From: Streptomyces hydrogenans
Lineage (GTDB): Bacteria > Actinomycetota > Actinomycetes > Streptomycetales > Streptomycetaceae
Direction of reading: 5' to 3'
DNA length: 64,000 bases
Assembly: GCF_014656075.1 (NCBI RefSeq)
Contig: NZ_BNBS01000013.1
Coordinates: 33,667-97,666 of the forward strand
Of the stretch, positions 54,259 through 62,278 are shown in pieces. The first letter of the stretch is position 1, and each line of letters starts with the position of its first letter. Position numbers and translations under genes: made by a program. The notes beneath the pieces were generated by a model, which had not been told where the DNA came from, did no database searches, and saw only the letters and a program-made list of their open reading frames with translations.

Positions 54259-55053
54259 ATGCCGACGCCCCGCCACCACCTCAACCGCGAGCGCCGCCGC
54301 CAGGCCCGCGCCGACCAGCCGGTCGCCGACCCCGCGTCCCCCGTCGGCCTCCTGACCGAGCCCGCACCGCCGACGCGACGGCGAACGGCGGCGAAGCCCG
54401 TACAGGAGAAGCAGGAGAAGCAGGAGAAGCGCGAGAGGCTGGAGAAGCGGGAGCCGCGGGACGAGGAGCACGCGCAGGGGGAGGAGGCGGCCTCCCGGCC
54501 GCGCCACCGCGTCCCCCTCCTCGTCCTGTGCGTCCTGACCCTGCTGCTCGGCGGCTTCGCCGGGTGGGCGCAGAGCAGGACGGGCGAGCTGCGCGACGAC
54601 CCGGCGCGCGCGAACACGGCCCTCACCGACCCGGCCCGCACCAGCGAGATCAAGGGGCAGACGGCCGTGGCGGTCGCCGCCCTCTTCTCGTACGACCACA
54701 CGGACGCCGCCGCCTTCGAGCGGGCCGGGAAGGCCTTCCTCACCGGAAAGGCCGTCGAGCAGCACCGGACGCTCTTCGCCGGGGTGCTGGCCCAGGCCGC
54801 CGCGCAGAAGTCGGTGATCACGACGACCGTCACCGACAGCGCGGTCGAGCGGATCGACGGCGACCGTGCCCGCGTGCTGGTCTACGCGGACCAGAGCAGC
54901 GTGAGCACGGCCGGCCCCGCGAAGCCGAAGGCGGGCCGGGCGCAGCCGAAGGCGCAGGACCAGGGGGTCTACGCGGGCGCGATGTTCGCGGTGGACGTCG
55001 TGCTGCGCGACGGGACCTGGCTGGTCGAGGGCATCGACACCTTCGGCCGCTGA
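54259..55053 (+). CDS. Mce-associated membrane protein 4 with charged leader
   Basis: 264 residues. A long charged leader with an EKQEKQEKRERLEKRE stretch, probably coiled-coil, precedes the anchor VPLLVLCVLTLLLGGFAGWA. The Mas domain (VAALFSYDHTDAAAFERAGKA, RARVLVYADQSSVS, DGTWLVEGIDTFG) matches Mce-associated protein 2. ATG 54259 follows CCGAAAGGACACC. It is the last gene of the Mce operon, 5 bp from the convergent methyltransferase; no terminator hairpin is obvious. Confidence 0.85.
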   Translation: MPTPRHHLNRERRRQARADQPVADPASPVGLLTEPAPPTRRRTAAKPVQEKQEKQEKRERLEKREPRDEEHAQGEEAASRPRHRVPLLVLCVLTLLLGGFAGWAQSRTGELRDDPARANTALTDPARTSEIKGQTAVAVAALFSYDHTDAAAFERAGKAFLTGKAVEQHRTLFAGVLAQAAAQKSVITTTVTDSAVERIDGDRARVLVYADQSSVSTAGPAKPKAGRAQPKAQDQGVYAGAMFAVDVVLRDGTWLVEGIDTFGR

Positions 55054-55058
55054 GCGGC

Positions 55059-55850
55059 TCAGCCCTCCCGGGTCGCGACGAGGACGGTCGCGTACCGCTC
55101 CTCGCAGGTCTCGAACCGCGGCGTCAGTCCGTGCGCGGCGACGGCGTCTGCCGCGGCGCCGGTCTGCCGCTCGCTGGTCTCGACGAAGAGCCGCCCGCCC
55201 GGCGCCAGCCAGGCGGGCGCCTCGGCGGCCACCCGGCGCAGCACGTCGAGGCCGTCGGCGCCGCCGTCGAGGGCGACGAGCGGTTCGTGCTCGCGTGCCT
55301 CGGGCGGCAGCAGGCCGACCTCCTCGGTCGGTACGTAGGGCACGTTGGCGACGAGGATCTCCACCCGGCCCCGCAGACCGTCCGGCAGGGGTGCGAAGAG
55401 GTCGCCCTCGTGGACGTGGCCGCCGCGCGGCTCGACGTTCCGGCGGGCGCAGCGGACGGCGGCGGGCTCGATGTCCGCGGCGTGGACGCGCGCCCCGGGG
55501 ACGGCCGACAGCAGGACCGCGCCGGCGGCGCCGGAGCCGCAGCACAGGTCGACGCAGAGCGCGCCGGGCGCGGCGAGCGCGACGGCCTGTTCGACGAGGA
55601 ACTCGGTGCGGCGCCGGGGCACGAAGACGCCGGTGTCGACGGCGATCCGCAGCCCGCCGAACTCGGCCCAGCCGACGACGTGTTCCAGCGGGAAGCCGGC
55701 GGCCCGGCGATCGACGAGCACATCGAGCGCGGCCTCGTCGTGGGCGGCGGAGAAGAGGAGTTCCGCCTCGTCCTCGGCGAAGACGCAGCCGGCGGCGCGG
55801 AGCCGGGAGACGGTGGTGGAGCGGAGGGATACAGAGGGGTCGAGCGACAT
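55059..55850 (-). CDS. PrmC/HemK-like protein-(glutamine-N5) methyltransferase
   Basis: 263 residues. Rossmann SAM-binding motif VDLCCGSGAAGAVLL, acidic motif AADIEPAAVRCARRN, and a catalytic NVPYVPTEEVGLLPPEA where PrmC has NPPY. The N-terminal helical domain (LRAAGCVFAEDEAELLFSAA) is of the PrmC type. PrmC methylates the GGQ Gln of release factors; the NVPY subgroup is a related group of untested specificity. ATG 55850 has GGAAGG upstream. The canonical prmC (next to prfA) is not here. Confidence 0.87.
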   Translation of the reverse strand: MSLDPSVSLRSTTVSRLRAAGCVFAEDEAELLFSAAHDEAALDVLVDRRAAGFPLEHVVGWAEFGGLRIAVDTGVFVPRRRTEFLVEQAVALAAPGALCVDLCCGSGAAGAVLLSAVPGARVHAADIEPAAVRCARRNVEPRGGHVHEGDLFAPLPDGLRGRVEILVANVPYVPTEEVGLLPPEAREHEPLVALDGGADGLDVLRRVAAEAPAWLAPGGRLFVETSERQTGAAADAVAAHGLTPRFETCEERYATVLVATREG

Positions 55851-56047
55851 GAGGGACCTTCCGGGAAGCCGTGAGGAGGCTCCCGCGGCCGCTACGACCG
55901 GGTCGGTGAGACGGCCGCCGAGGGGGAGCTTCCTGCCTGCGTGGTGCGGATCGAACCCACCTCCTCCGGTTGCCGTGTGCAGAGCCCGATGATCATACCC
56001 CAGGGCCGGCGCCGGGCGGCTGCCCGGCGCCGTGCCCGCGAGGGGCC

Positions 56048-56530
56048 TCAGACGAGGAGCGCCTCGATGGCGGCGACGACCTCGGCGGCCTCCGGCTCGG
56101 TGCGCGGACGGAAGCGGGTGACGGTGCCGTCGGCGGAGATCAGGAACTTCTCGAAGTTCCACTGCACGTCACCGGCCTCGCCGTCGGCGTCCGCGACCCG
56201 CGTCAGCTCGGAGTACAGCGGGTGACGGCCGTCACCGTTGACCTCGGCCTTCTCCAGGAGCGGGAAGGTCACGCCGTACGTCGTCGAGCAGAAGGACTGG
56301 ATCTCCTCTGCCGAGCCCGGCTCCTGCCCCAGGAACTGGTTGCACGGCACGCCGACCACGGTGAGCCCGCGCTCCCCGTACGCCTTCTGCAGCCGCTCCA
56401 GGCCCTCGTACTGCGGCGTGAGACCGCACTTGGACGCCACGTTCACGACCAGCACGGCCTTGTCCCGGTAGTCGGCCAGGGAGACCGGCTCGCCGGCCAG
56501 GTTCTTCAGCGGGATGTCGTACAGACTCAT
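56048..56530 (-). CDS. Glutathione peroxidase family protein
   Basis: 160 residues, Cys-type (not selenocysteine). The active site is VASKCGLTPQY with Cys35; the Gln/Asn of CNQFLGQEPGS and the Trp of WNFEKFLI complete the tetrad. Actinomycetes have mycothiol rather than glutathione, so thioredoxin is the likelier reductant (inference). It reduces peroxides in the cytosol. ATG 56530 follows GAGGAGC. It is divergent from the DUF6011 gene. Confidence 0.93.
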   Translation of the reverse strand: MSLYDIPLKNLAGEPVSLADYRDKAVLVVNVASKCGLTPQYEGLERLQKAYGERGLTVVGVPCNQFLGQEPGSAEEIQSFCSTTYGVTFPLLEKAEVNGDGRHPLYSELTRVADADGEAGDVQWNFEKFLISADGTVTRFRPRTEPEAAEVVAAIEALLV

Positions 56531-56570
56531 GGGGGGAGCTCCTCGTCGAGACTAAGGCGTAGATGACAAC

Positions 56571-56798
56571 ATGAGTGAAGAACACCTGGCAATCACGGTC
56601 GATTCCGCCCCCGGCGCGTCGCGGCGCCTCGTCCGCTGCCGTCTCTGCGGCCGTCCCCTCACCGGCGCCGACTCCCGCCGCACGGGCCTCGGCCCCACCT
56701 GCGACGCCAAGCTCCACCCTCCGGCCCCCGACATCCGCACCCGCCGCCACGAGGTCGAGCAGGATCCACTGCCGGGCCTGGGCCCCTCAGCCGGCTGA
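56571..56798 (+). CDS. DUF6011-type zinc-ribbon protein
   Basis: 75 residues. A treble-clef-like zinc site is visible: VRCRLCGRPLTG, then RRTGLGPTC (Cys-x2-Cys and a later Cys). This matches small proteins labelled DUF6011. No ribosome site is evident before ATG 56571. It overlaps the convergent 241-residue gene by 12 bp. Function unknown; nucleic-acid or protein binding is plausible for this fold. Confidence 0.75.
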   Translation: MSEEHLAITVDSAPGASRRLVRCRLCGRPLTGADSRRTGLGPTCDAKLHPPAPDIRTRRHEVEQDPLPGLGPSAG

Positions 56799-57512
56799 GG
56801 CGATCAGCTCCTCGTAGGCCGCCTCCCGCTCCTCCTCCCCGAGCGCCAGCAGCGCGACCTTCCGGAGGAGCAGCGGGTCGGGGTGCCCGGCGAGCCGGGC
56901 CGGGGCGTGCTCGACGAGCCAGGCGCGGAGCGCGTCGAGGAGCGACTCGTCCGCCGGCCAGCCGATGACGTAGTCCCAGAGCAGGTCATCGGTCCAGCGG
57001 TCCGCGAAGTCCGCCAGGTGCCGGTCCTCGACGCCGCCCCGGGGCGCGGCGGCCCACACGTCGAGCAGCGGGGCGACCGCCTGGTGGAAGTCCACGGACA
57101 GCTCCCACACCGCGTTCACGTCCTGCGGCGGTGCCGGATCGGCGAGCGTCTCCCGCCACCACACGTCGAGGAAGCCCGCGATCGCGGCCGCCTGCTCGGC
57201 CGGCCACTCCCGCCAGGCGACCCGGCCGAGCCCGGTGGGCATGTATCCCATTTCGTCCGCCCTCCCGGCGGCGATACGGGCGAAGACCTCCGGCAGCAGC
57301 CGCCGGACCACCGCCGGATGGTCGGGGAAGTGGCTGGGCACCTCGTGGAAGAACGGCCCCAGCAGGCCGTCCCCCAGCGGCGCGCCCGGCACCGCCAGCA
57401 GCGCCAGATCCGCCTCTCCGTAGCAGTACGTGCACCCGTCGGCGGGGGCCGTCATGCCGCCGAAGACGGCGTCGACGCGGTGGAGGGCGGCGGTCAGTGC
57501 GGGAGAGGCCAC
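56787..57512 (-). CDS. Hypothetical cytosolic protein divergent from RNA ligase
   Basis: 241 residues, mainly helical, no recognised family. Distinct features: GMTAPADGCTYCYGEADLALLA near residue 20 with two Cys three apart, HEVPSHFPDHPAVVRRLLPE, many Trp, and the C-terminal LLRKVALLALGEEEREAAYE. GTG 57512 is chosen for CAGGACC about 8 bp upstream; the open frame runs on across the RNA ligase start and is a shadow there. Its position head-to-head with the RNA ligase hints at a link but proves nothing. Confidence 0.75.
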   Translation of the reverse strand: MASPALTAALHRVDAVFGGMTAPADGCTYCYGEADLALLAVPGAPLGDGLLGPFFHEVPSHFPDHPAVVRRLLPEVFARIAAGRADEMGYMPTGLGRVAWREWPAEQAAAIAGFLDVWWRETLADPAPPQDVNAVWELSVDFHQAVAPLLDVWAAAPRGGVEDRHLADFADRWTDDLLWDYVIGWPADESLLDALRAWLVEHAPARLAGHPDPLLLRKVALLALGEEEREAAYEELIASAG

Positions 57513-57668
57513 GGCGTGGTCCTGACGGGGCTCCGTCCGGGGTGGCCCCGGCGAAGATCGCGACGATACCAGTCGGCAAAAGCGGTGGGCAGGGATTTCA
57601 CGGTCCGTCAGGGTGGTCCGCGATGAGAGCGAAACCCGAGCCAGCCGAACGACCGGAGTCCTGACACC

Positions 57669-58739
57669 ATGTCCACCCTGCGCGTGACCGCCGAAGTCCT
57701 CACCGTCCATCCCCACCCGAACGCCGACGCCCTCGAACTGGCGCAGGTCGGGCTCTACCGGGCCGTCGTCGCCAAGGGCGCCTATCGGACCGGCGACACC
57801 GCCGTCTACATCCCGGAGCAGGCCGTGCTGCCCGCCGGGCTCGTCGCCGAGCTGGGGCTGACCGGACGGCTGGCCGGGAAGGCGTCGGACCGGGTGAAGG
57901 CGGTGCGGCTGCGCGGGGAGCTGTCGCAGGGGATCGTCTGCAGGCCGGGCGCGCTCGACGGGGTGGACCTGGCGCGGGCCGCCGCCGAGGGGACCGACTT
58001 CGCGGAGGCGCTGGGGATCACCAAGTGGGTGCCGCCGATCCCGCCGACCATGAGCGGGGACGTGGCGGCGGCGCCCGACCTGCTGCCCTGGGTCGACATC
58101 GAGAACCTGCACCGGTACCCCGACATCTTCGAGCCCGGCGAGGCGGTCGTCCTCACGGAGAAGATCCACGGCACGGCCTGCCTGCTCACCCACGTCGCCG
58201 ACGGCGGCCGGACGCACGTCTCCTCGAAGGGCTTCGGCGCCAAGGGGCTCGCGCTCCAGGAGGACCCGCGCAACCTGTACTGGCGGGCCGTCCACGCGCA
58301 CGGCCTGCCCGCCGTCGCCGAGCGGCTCGCCGCCCGGCTCGGGGCGACCCGCGTCGGCTTCTTCGGGGAGGTGTACGGCTCCGGCGTCCAGGACCTGGCG
58401 TACGGCGCCGACGCCCGCCGCGAGGCCGTCGGCTACGCGCTGTTCGACGTGTCCGCCGAGATCGACGGACAGGTCCGCTGGCTGGACCCGGCCGCGGTCC
58501 TGGAGCCGGGCGAGGTCCCCCTCGTGCCCCGGCTGTACGAGGGCCCGTACGACCTCGGCACCGTCCTCGCCCACGCGAGCGGCGCCGAGACCGTCTCCGG
58601 GCGCTCCGCGCACCTCCGGGAGGGCGTCGTCGTGCGGCCGGCCGTCGAGCGGTACAGCCCGGTCACCGGCGGCCGGGCCGTCGCCAAGGCGGTCAGCCCC
58701 GCCTACCTGACCCGCAAGGGCGGCACCGAGTACGAGTGA
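57669..58739 (+). CDS. Rnl5-type (DraRnl-like) ATP-dependent RNA ligase
   Basis: 356 residues. The N-terminal OB-like module (VHPHPNADALELAQVGLYRA) resembles the tRNA-binding fold that marks the Deinococcus RNA ligase group. The nucleotidyl-transferase motifs follow: motif I TEKIHGT with the adenylated Lys165, motif III/IIIa FFGEVYGSGVQDL, motif IV EGVVVRP and motif V AVAKAVSPAYL. Such ligases seal 3'-OH/5'-phosphate RNA nicks, a repair role. ATG 57669. It is divergent from the 241-residue gene and convergent with tesB (4 bp apart). Confidence 0.88.
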   Translation: MSTLRVTAEVLTVHPHPNADALELAQVGLYRAVVAKGAYRTGDTAVYIPEQAVLPAGLVAELGLTGRLAGKASDRVKAVRLRGELSQGIVCRPGALDGVDLARAAAEGTDFAEALGITKWVPPIPPTMSGDVAAAPDLLPWVDIENLHRYPDIFEPGEAVVLTEKIHGTACLLTHVADGGRTHVSSKGFGAKGLALQEDPRNLYWRAVHAHGLPAVAERLAARLGATRVGFFGEVYGSGVQDLAYGADARREAVGYALFDVSAEIDGQVRWLDPAAVLEPGEVPLVPRLYEGPYDLGTVLAHASGAETVSGRSAHLREGVVVRPAVERYSPVTGGRAVAKAVSPAYLTRKGGTEYE

Positions 58740-58743
58740 CCGG

Positions 58744-59610
58744 TCAGCCCAGGGAGCGGAACAGGCCCTCCTGGACCACCGAGACGAGCATCCGGCCCTC
58801 CCGGTCGTAGATCCGGCCCCGGGCCAGTCCCCGGCCGCCGGTCGCGACCGGGGACTCCTGCTCGTACAGGAACCACTCGTCGGCCCGGAAGGGGCGGTGG
58901 AACCACATCGCGTGGTCCAGGGACGCCATGTCGAAGCCGCGCGGGCCCCAGAGCGGCTCGACCGGGATCCGTACGGCGTCGAGCAGGGTCATGTCGGAGG
59001 CGTACGTGACCGCGCAGGTGTGCACCAGCGGGTCGTCGCCCAGCGGCCCGACCGCCCGCATCCACACCGCGCTGCGCGGGTCCGCGTCCTTGACCTCGTC
59101 CTTCGTCCAGCGCAGCCGGTCGACGTAGCGGATGTCGAAGGGCATCCGCCGCGCCATCCGCTCCATCGACTCCGGCAGCCCGCCGAGGTGGTCGCGGACC
59201 TCGTCCGCCAGCCTCGGCAGGCTCTCCGGGTCTACCAGGTGCCTCGGCGGCAGCTGGTGCTCGAAGCCCGCCTCCTCCGGGAGGTGGAAGGAGGCCGTCA
59301 GGTTGAAGATCGTCCGGCCCTCCTGCACGGCCGTGACCCGGCGGGTCGTGAACGACCGGCCGTCCCGGACCCGCTCCACCTGGTAGACGATCGGCACGCC
59401 CGGCCGGCCCGGCCGCAGGAAGTAGGCGTGCAGCGAGTGCACCGGACGGTCCGCGTCCACGGTCCGCCCGGCCGCCACCAGGGCCTGCCCGGCGACCTGC
59501 CCGCCGAAGACCCGTTGCAGCGACTCCTGCGGGCTGCGCCCGCGGAAGATGTTGACCTCGATCCGCTCCAGGTCGAGCAGGTCCACGAGCTTTTCGGCGG
59601 GATTGGTCAC
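58744..59610 (-). CDS. tesB: Acyl-CoA thioesterase II
   Basis: 288 residues, a double hot-dog thioesterase of the TesB family that hydrolyses medium- to long-chain acyl-CoA. Motifs: LERIEVNIFRGRSPQESLQRVFGGQVAGQAL at the start, VHSLHAYFLRPG, and the C-terminal hot dog SLDHAMWFHRPFRADEWFLYEQ with catalytic Asp, and GGRGLARGRIYDREGRMLVSV. ATG 59610 is preceded by GGAGGACGCTC. It lies 22 bp after the helicase stop in the same orientation, so possibly co-transcribed. Confidence 0.94.
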   Translation of the reverse strand: MTNPAEKLVDLLDLERIEVNIFRGRSPQESLQRVFGGQVAGQALVAAGRTVDADRPVHSLHAYFLRPGRPGVPIVYQVERVRDGRSFTTRRVTAVQEGRTIFNLTASFHLPEEAGFEHQLPPRHLVDPESLPRLADEVRDHLGGLPESMERMARRMPFDIRYVDRLRWTKDEVKDADPRSAVWMRAVGPLGDDPLVHTCAVTYASDMTLLDAVRIPVEPLWGPRGFDMASLDHAMWFHRPFRADEWFLYEQESPVATGGRGLARGRIYDREGRMLVSVVQEGLFRSLG

Positions 59611-59632
59611 GAGCGTCCTCCTCGGGAAGGGT

Positions 59633-62146
59633 CTACAGCTGTCCGACCGACGTCACGCGGACTACCGCCCGGCCCTCCTCGTCGGAGGCCGCCAGGTCCA
59701 CCTCCGCGCCGATGCCCCAGTCATGGTCGCCGTTCGGGTCGGCGAAGGTCTGCCGGACGCGCCACACGCCGTGCGCCGCGTCCTCCTCGATCGCGAGCAG
59801 CTTCGGGCCGCGCGCGTCGGGGCCGGTGCCCAGGTCGTCGTACTCGTCCCAGTACGCGTCCATCGCCTCGCCCCACGCGTCCGCGTCCCAGCCGGACTCG
59901 GCGTCCATCTCGCCCAGCTCGCCGACCTTGTCGAGCGCCGCCAGCTCCACCCGCCGGAACATCGCGTTGCGCACCAGGACCCGGAAGGCGCGCGCGTTGG
60001 CCGTGACCGGCTTGACCTGGTCGGCCTTCTCCTGCGCCTCCTCGGCCGTCTGGACCTCCGGGTTGGCCAGCTGCTCCCACTCGTCGAGCAGCGAGGAGTC
60101 GACCTGGCGCACCATCTCGCCGAGCCAGGCGATCAGGTCCTCCAGGTCGTCCGTCTTGAGGTCGTCCGGGATGGTGTGGTCGAGCGCCTTGTACGCGCTC
60201 GCCAGGTAGCGCAGCACGATGCCCTCGGTGCGCGCCAGCTCGTAGTGGGAGGTGAACTCCGTGAAGGTCATCGCCCGTTCGTACATGTCACGGATGACCG
60301 ACTTCGGCGACACCGGGTGGTCGCCCACCCACGGGTGCGACTTCCGGTACACGTTGTACGCGTGCCAGAGCAGCTCCTCCAGCGGCTTCGGGTAGGAGAC
60401 CTCCTGGAGCCGCTCCATCCGCTCCTCGTACTCGACGCCGTCCGCCTTCATCTGCCCGACGGCCTCCCCGCGCGCCTTGTTCTGCATGGCGGCGAGGATC
60501 TGGCGCGGGTCGTCGAGCGTCGACTCGACCACGGACACCATGTCGAGGGCGTACGAGGGGGACTCGGGGTCCAGCAGGTCGAAGGCGGCCAGCGCGAAGG
60601 TCGACAGCGGCTGGTTCAGCGCGAAGTCCTGCTGGAGGTCGACGGTGAGCCGGATGGTGCGGCCCTCCGCGTCCGGGGTGTCCAGCTGCTCCACCACACC
60701 GCCGTCGAGCAGCGAGCGGTAGATCGCGATGGCCCGGCGGATGTGCCGCAGCTGCGCCTTGCGCGGCTCGTGGTTGTCCTCCAGGAGCTTGCGCATCGCC
60801 TGGAAGGCGTCGCCGGGGCGGGCGATCACCGAGAGCAGCATGATGTTGGTGACCTTGAAGCGGGAGGTCAGCGGCTCCGGCTCGGCGGTCTGCAGCTTCT
60901 CGAAGGTGGTGTCGCTCCAGGCGACGAAGCCCTCGGGGGCCTTCTTGCGGACCACCTTGCGGCGCTTCTTCGGGTCGTCGCCCGCCTTCGCGAGCGCCTT
61001 CTCGTTCTCGATGACGTGCTCGGGCGCCTGCGCCACGACGAAGCCGGCGGTGTCGAAGCCGGCCCGGCCGGCCCGGCCGGCGATCTGGTGGAACTCGCGG
61101 GCCCGCAGGGTGCGGACCCGGTTGCCGTCGTACTTGGTGAGGGCGGTGAAGAGCACGGTGCGGATGGGCACGTTCACGCCGACGCCGAGGGTGTCGGTCC
61201 CGCAGATCACCTTCAGCAGACCCGCCTGGGCGAGCTTCTCGACGAGCCGCCGGTACTTCGGCAGCATGCCCGCGTGGTGCACACCGATGCCGTGCCGGAC
61301 GTAGCGGGAGAGGTTCTGGCCGAACTTGGTGGTGAAGCGGAAGTTGCCGATCAGCTCGGCGATCTTGTCCTTCTCCTCGCGCGTGCACATGTTGATGCTC
61401 ATCAGCGACTGCGCCCGCTCCACGGCCTGCGCCTGCGTGAAGTGCACGATGTAGACGGGCGCCTGCCTGGTCTCCAGGAGCTCGGTCAGCGTGTCGGTGA
61501 TGGGCGTGAGCCGGTACTCGTACGAGAGCGGCACCGGCCGGGTCGCCGAACGGACCACCGAGGTGGGGCGGCCGGTGCGCCGGGTGAGGTCCTTCTCGAA
61601 CATCGACACGTCGCCGAGCGTCGCCGACATGAGGACGAACTGCGCCTGGGGGAGTTCGAGCAGCGGGATCTGCCAGGCCCACCCCCGGTCCGCCTCGGCG
61701 TAGAAGTGGAACTCGTCCATGACGACCTGGCCGATGTCGGCGTCCTTGCCGTCGCGCAGCGCGATCGAGGCCAGCACCTCGGCCGTGCAGCAGATGACGG
61801 GCGCGTCCGCGTTCACGGAGGCGTCGCCGGTCAGCATGCCGACGTTCTCCGTGCCGAAGATCTTGCACAGGTCGAAGAACTTCTCCGACACCAGCGCCTT
61901 GATCGGCGCCGTGTAGAAGGTGACCTGGTCGTTCGCGAGCGCCGTGAAGTGCGCGCCGGCCGCCACCAGCGACTTCCCGGACCCCGTCGGGGTCGACAGG
62001 ATGACGTTCGCCCCCGAGACCACCTCGATCAGCGCCTCCTCCTGCGCCGGGTAGAGCGAGATGCCGCGCTCCTCGGCCCAGGAGGAGAAGGCCTCGAAGA
62101 GGGCGTCGGGGTCGGCGGTCGGCGGCAGCTGATCGATAAGGGTCAC
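59633..62146 (-). CDS. Ski2-like DExH RNA helicase with C-terminal DUF3516
   Basis: 837 residues. Helicase core: motif I TPTGSGKS (52-59), TAPIKALVSEK, DExH box DEFHFY, motif III SATLGD, then GIGVHHAGMLPKYRRLVE, GTDTLGVGVNVPIRTV and motif VI QIAGRAGRAGFD. The second half (from about residue 400) has a Lys-rich linker and the DUF3516 domain. Related Ski2/Mtr4-like proteins unwind structured RNA for decay; bacterial examples are little studied. ATG 62146 follows GATGGGGACG. Confidence 0.93.
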   Translation of the reverse strand: MTLIDQLPPTADPDALFEAFSSWAEERGISLYPAQEEALIEVVSGANVILSTPTGSGKSLVAAGAHFTALANDQVTFYTAPIKALVSEKFFDLCKIFGTENVGMLTGDASVNADAPVICCTAEVLASIALRDGKDADIGQVVMDEFHFYAEADRGWAWQIPLLELPQAQFVLMSATLGDVSMFEKDLTRRTGRPTSVVRSATRPVPLSYEYRLTPITDTLTELLETRQAPVYIVHFTQAQAVERAQSLMSINMCTREEKDKIAELIGNFRFTTKFGQNLSRYVRHGIGVHHAGMLPKYRRLVEKLAQAGLLKVICGTDTLGVGVNVPIRTVLFTALTKYDGNRVRTLRAREFHQIAGRAGRAGFDTAGFVVAQAPEHVIENEKALAKAGDDPKKRRKVVRKKAPEGFVAWSDTTFEKLQTAEPEPLTSRFKVTNIMLLSVIARPGDAFQAMRKLLEDNHEPRKAQLRHIRRAIAIYRSLLDGGVVEQLDTPDAEGRTIRLTVDLQQDFALNQPLSTFALAAFDLLDPESPSYALDMVSVVESTLDDPRQILAAMQNKARGEAVGQMKADGVEYEERMERLQEVSYPKPLEELLWHAYNVYRKSHPWVGDHPVSPKSVIRDMYERAMTFTEFTSHYELARTEGIVLRYLASAYKALDHTIPDDLKTDDLEDLIAWLGEMVRQVDSSLLDEWEQLANPEVQTAEEAQEKADQVKPVTANARAFRVLVRNAMFRRVELAALDKVGELGEMDAESGWDADAWGEAMDAYWDEYDDLGTGPDARGPKLLAIEEDAAHGVWRVRQTFADPNGDHDWGIGAEVDLAASDEEGRAVVRVTSVGQL

Positions 62147-62278
62147 GTCCCCATCTTGCCTGCATTCCGCTCGGATGAGGGAACCGGCTGTCGAACGCGA
62201 AGATCACTCCCGATAGGCTGCTCCGTCGACCGGCCGTCAACTCGGCGCCGGCAGGGGAGAAACGGGGCGGAACCGACC

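Noticed and set aside
55942..56002. Functional tRNA-Gln gene on the minus strand
   Set aside because: The acceptor strands do not pair, the D-arm is missing and the length is about 60 nt; kept only as a tRNA-like observation.
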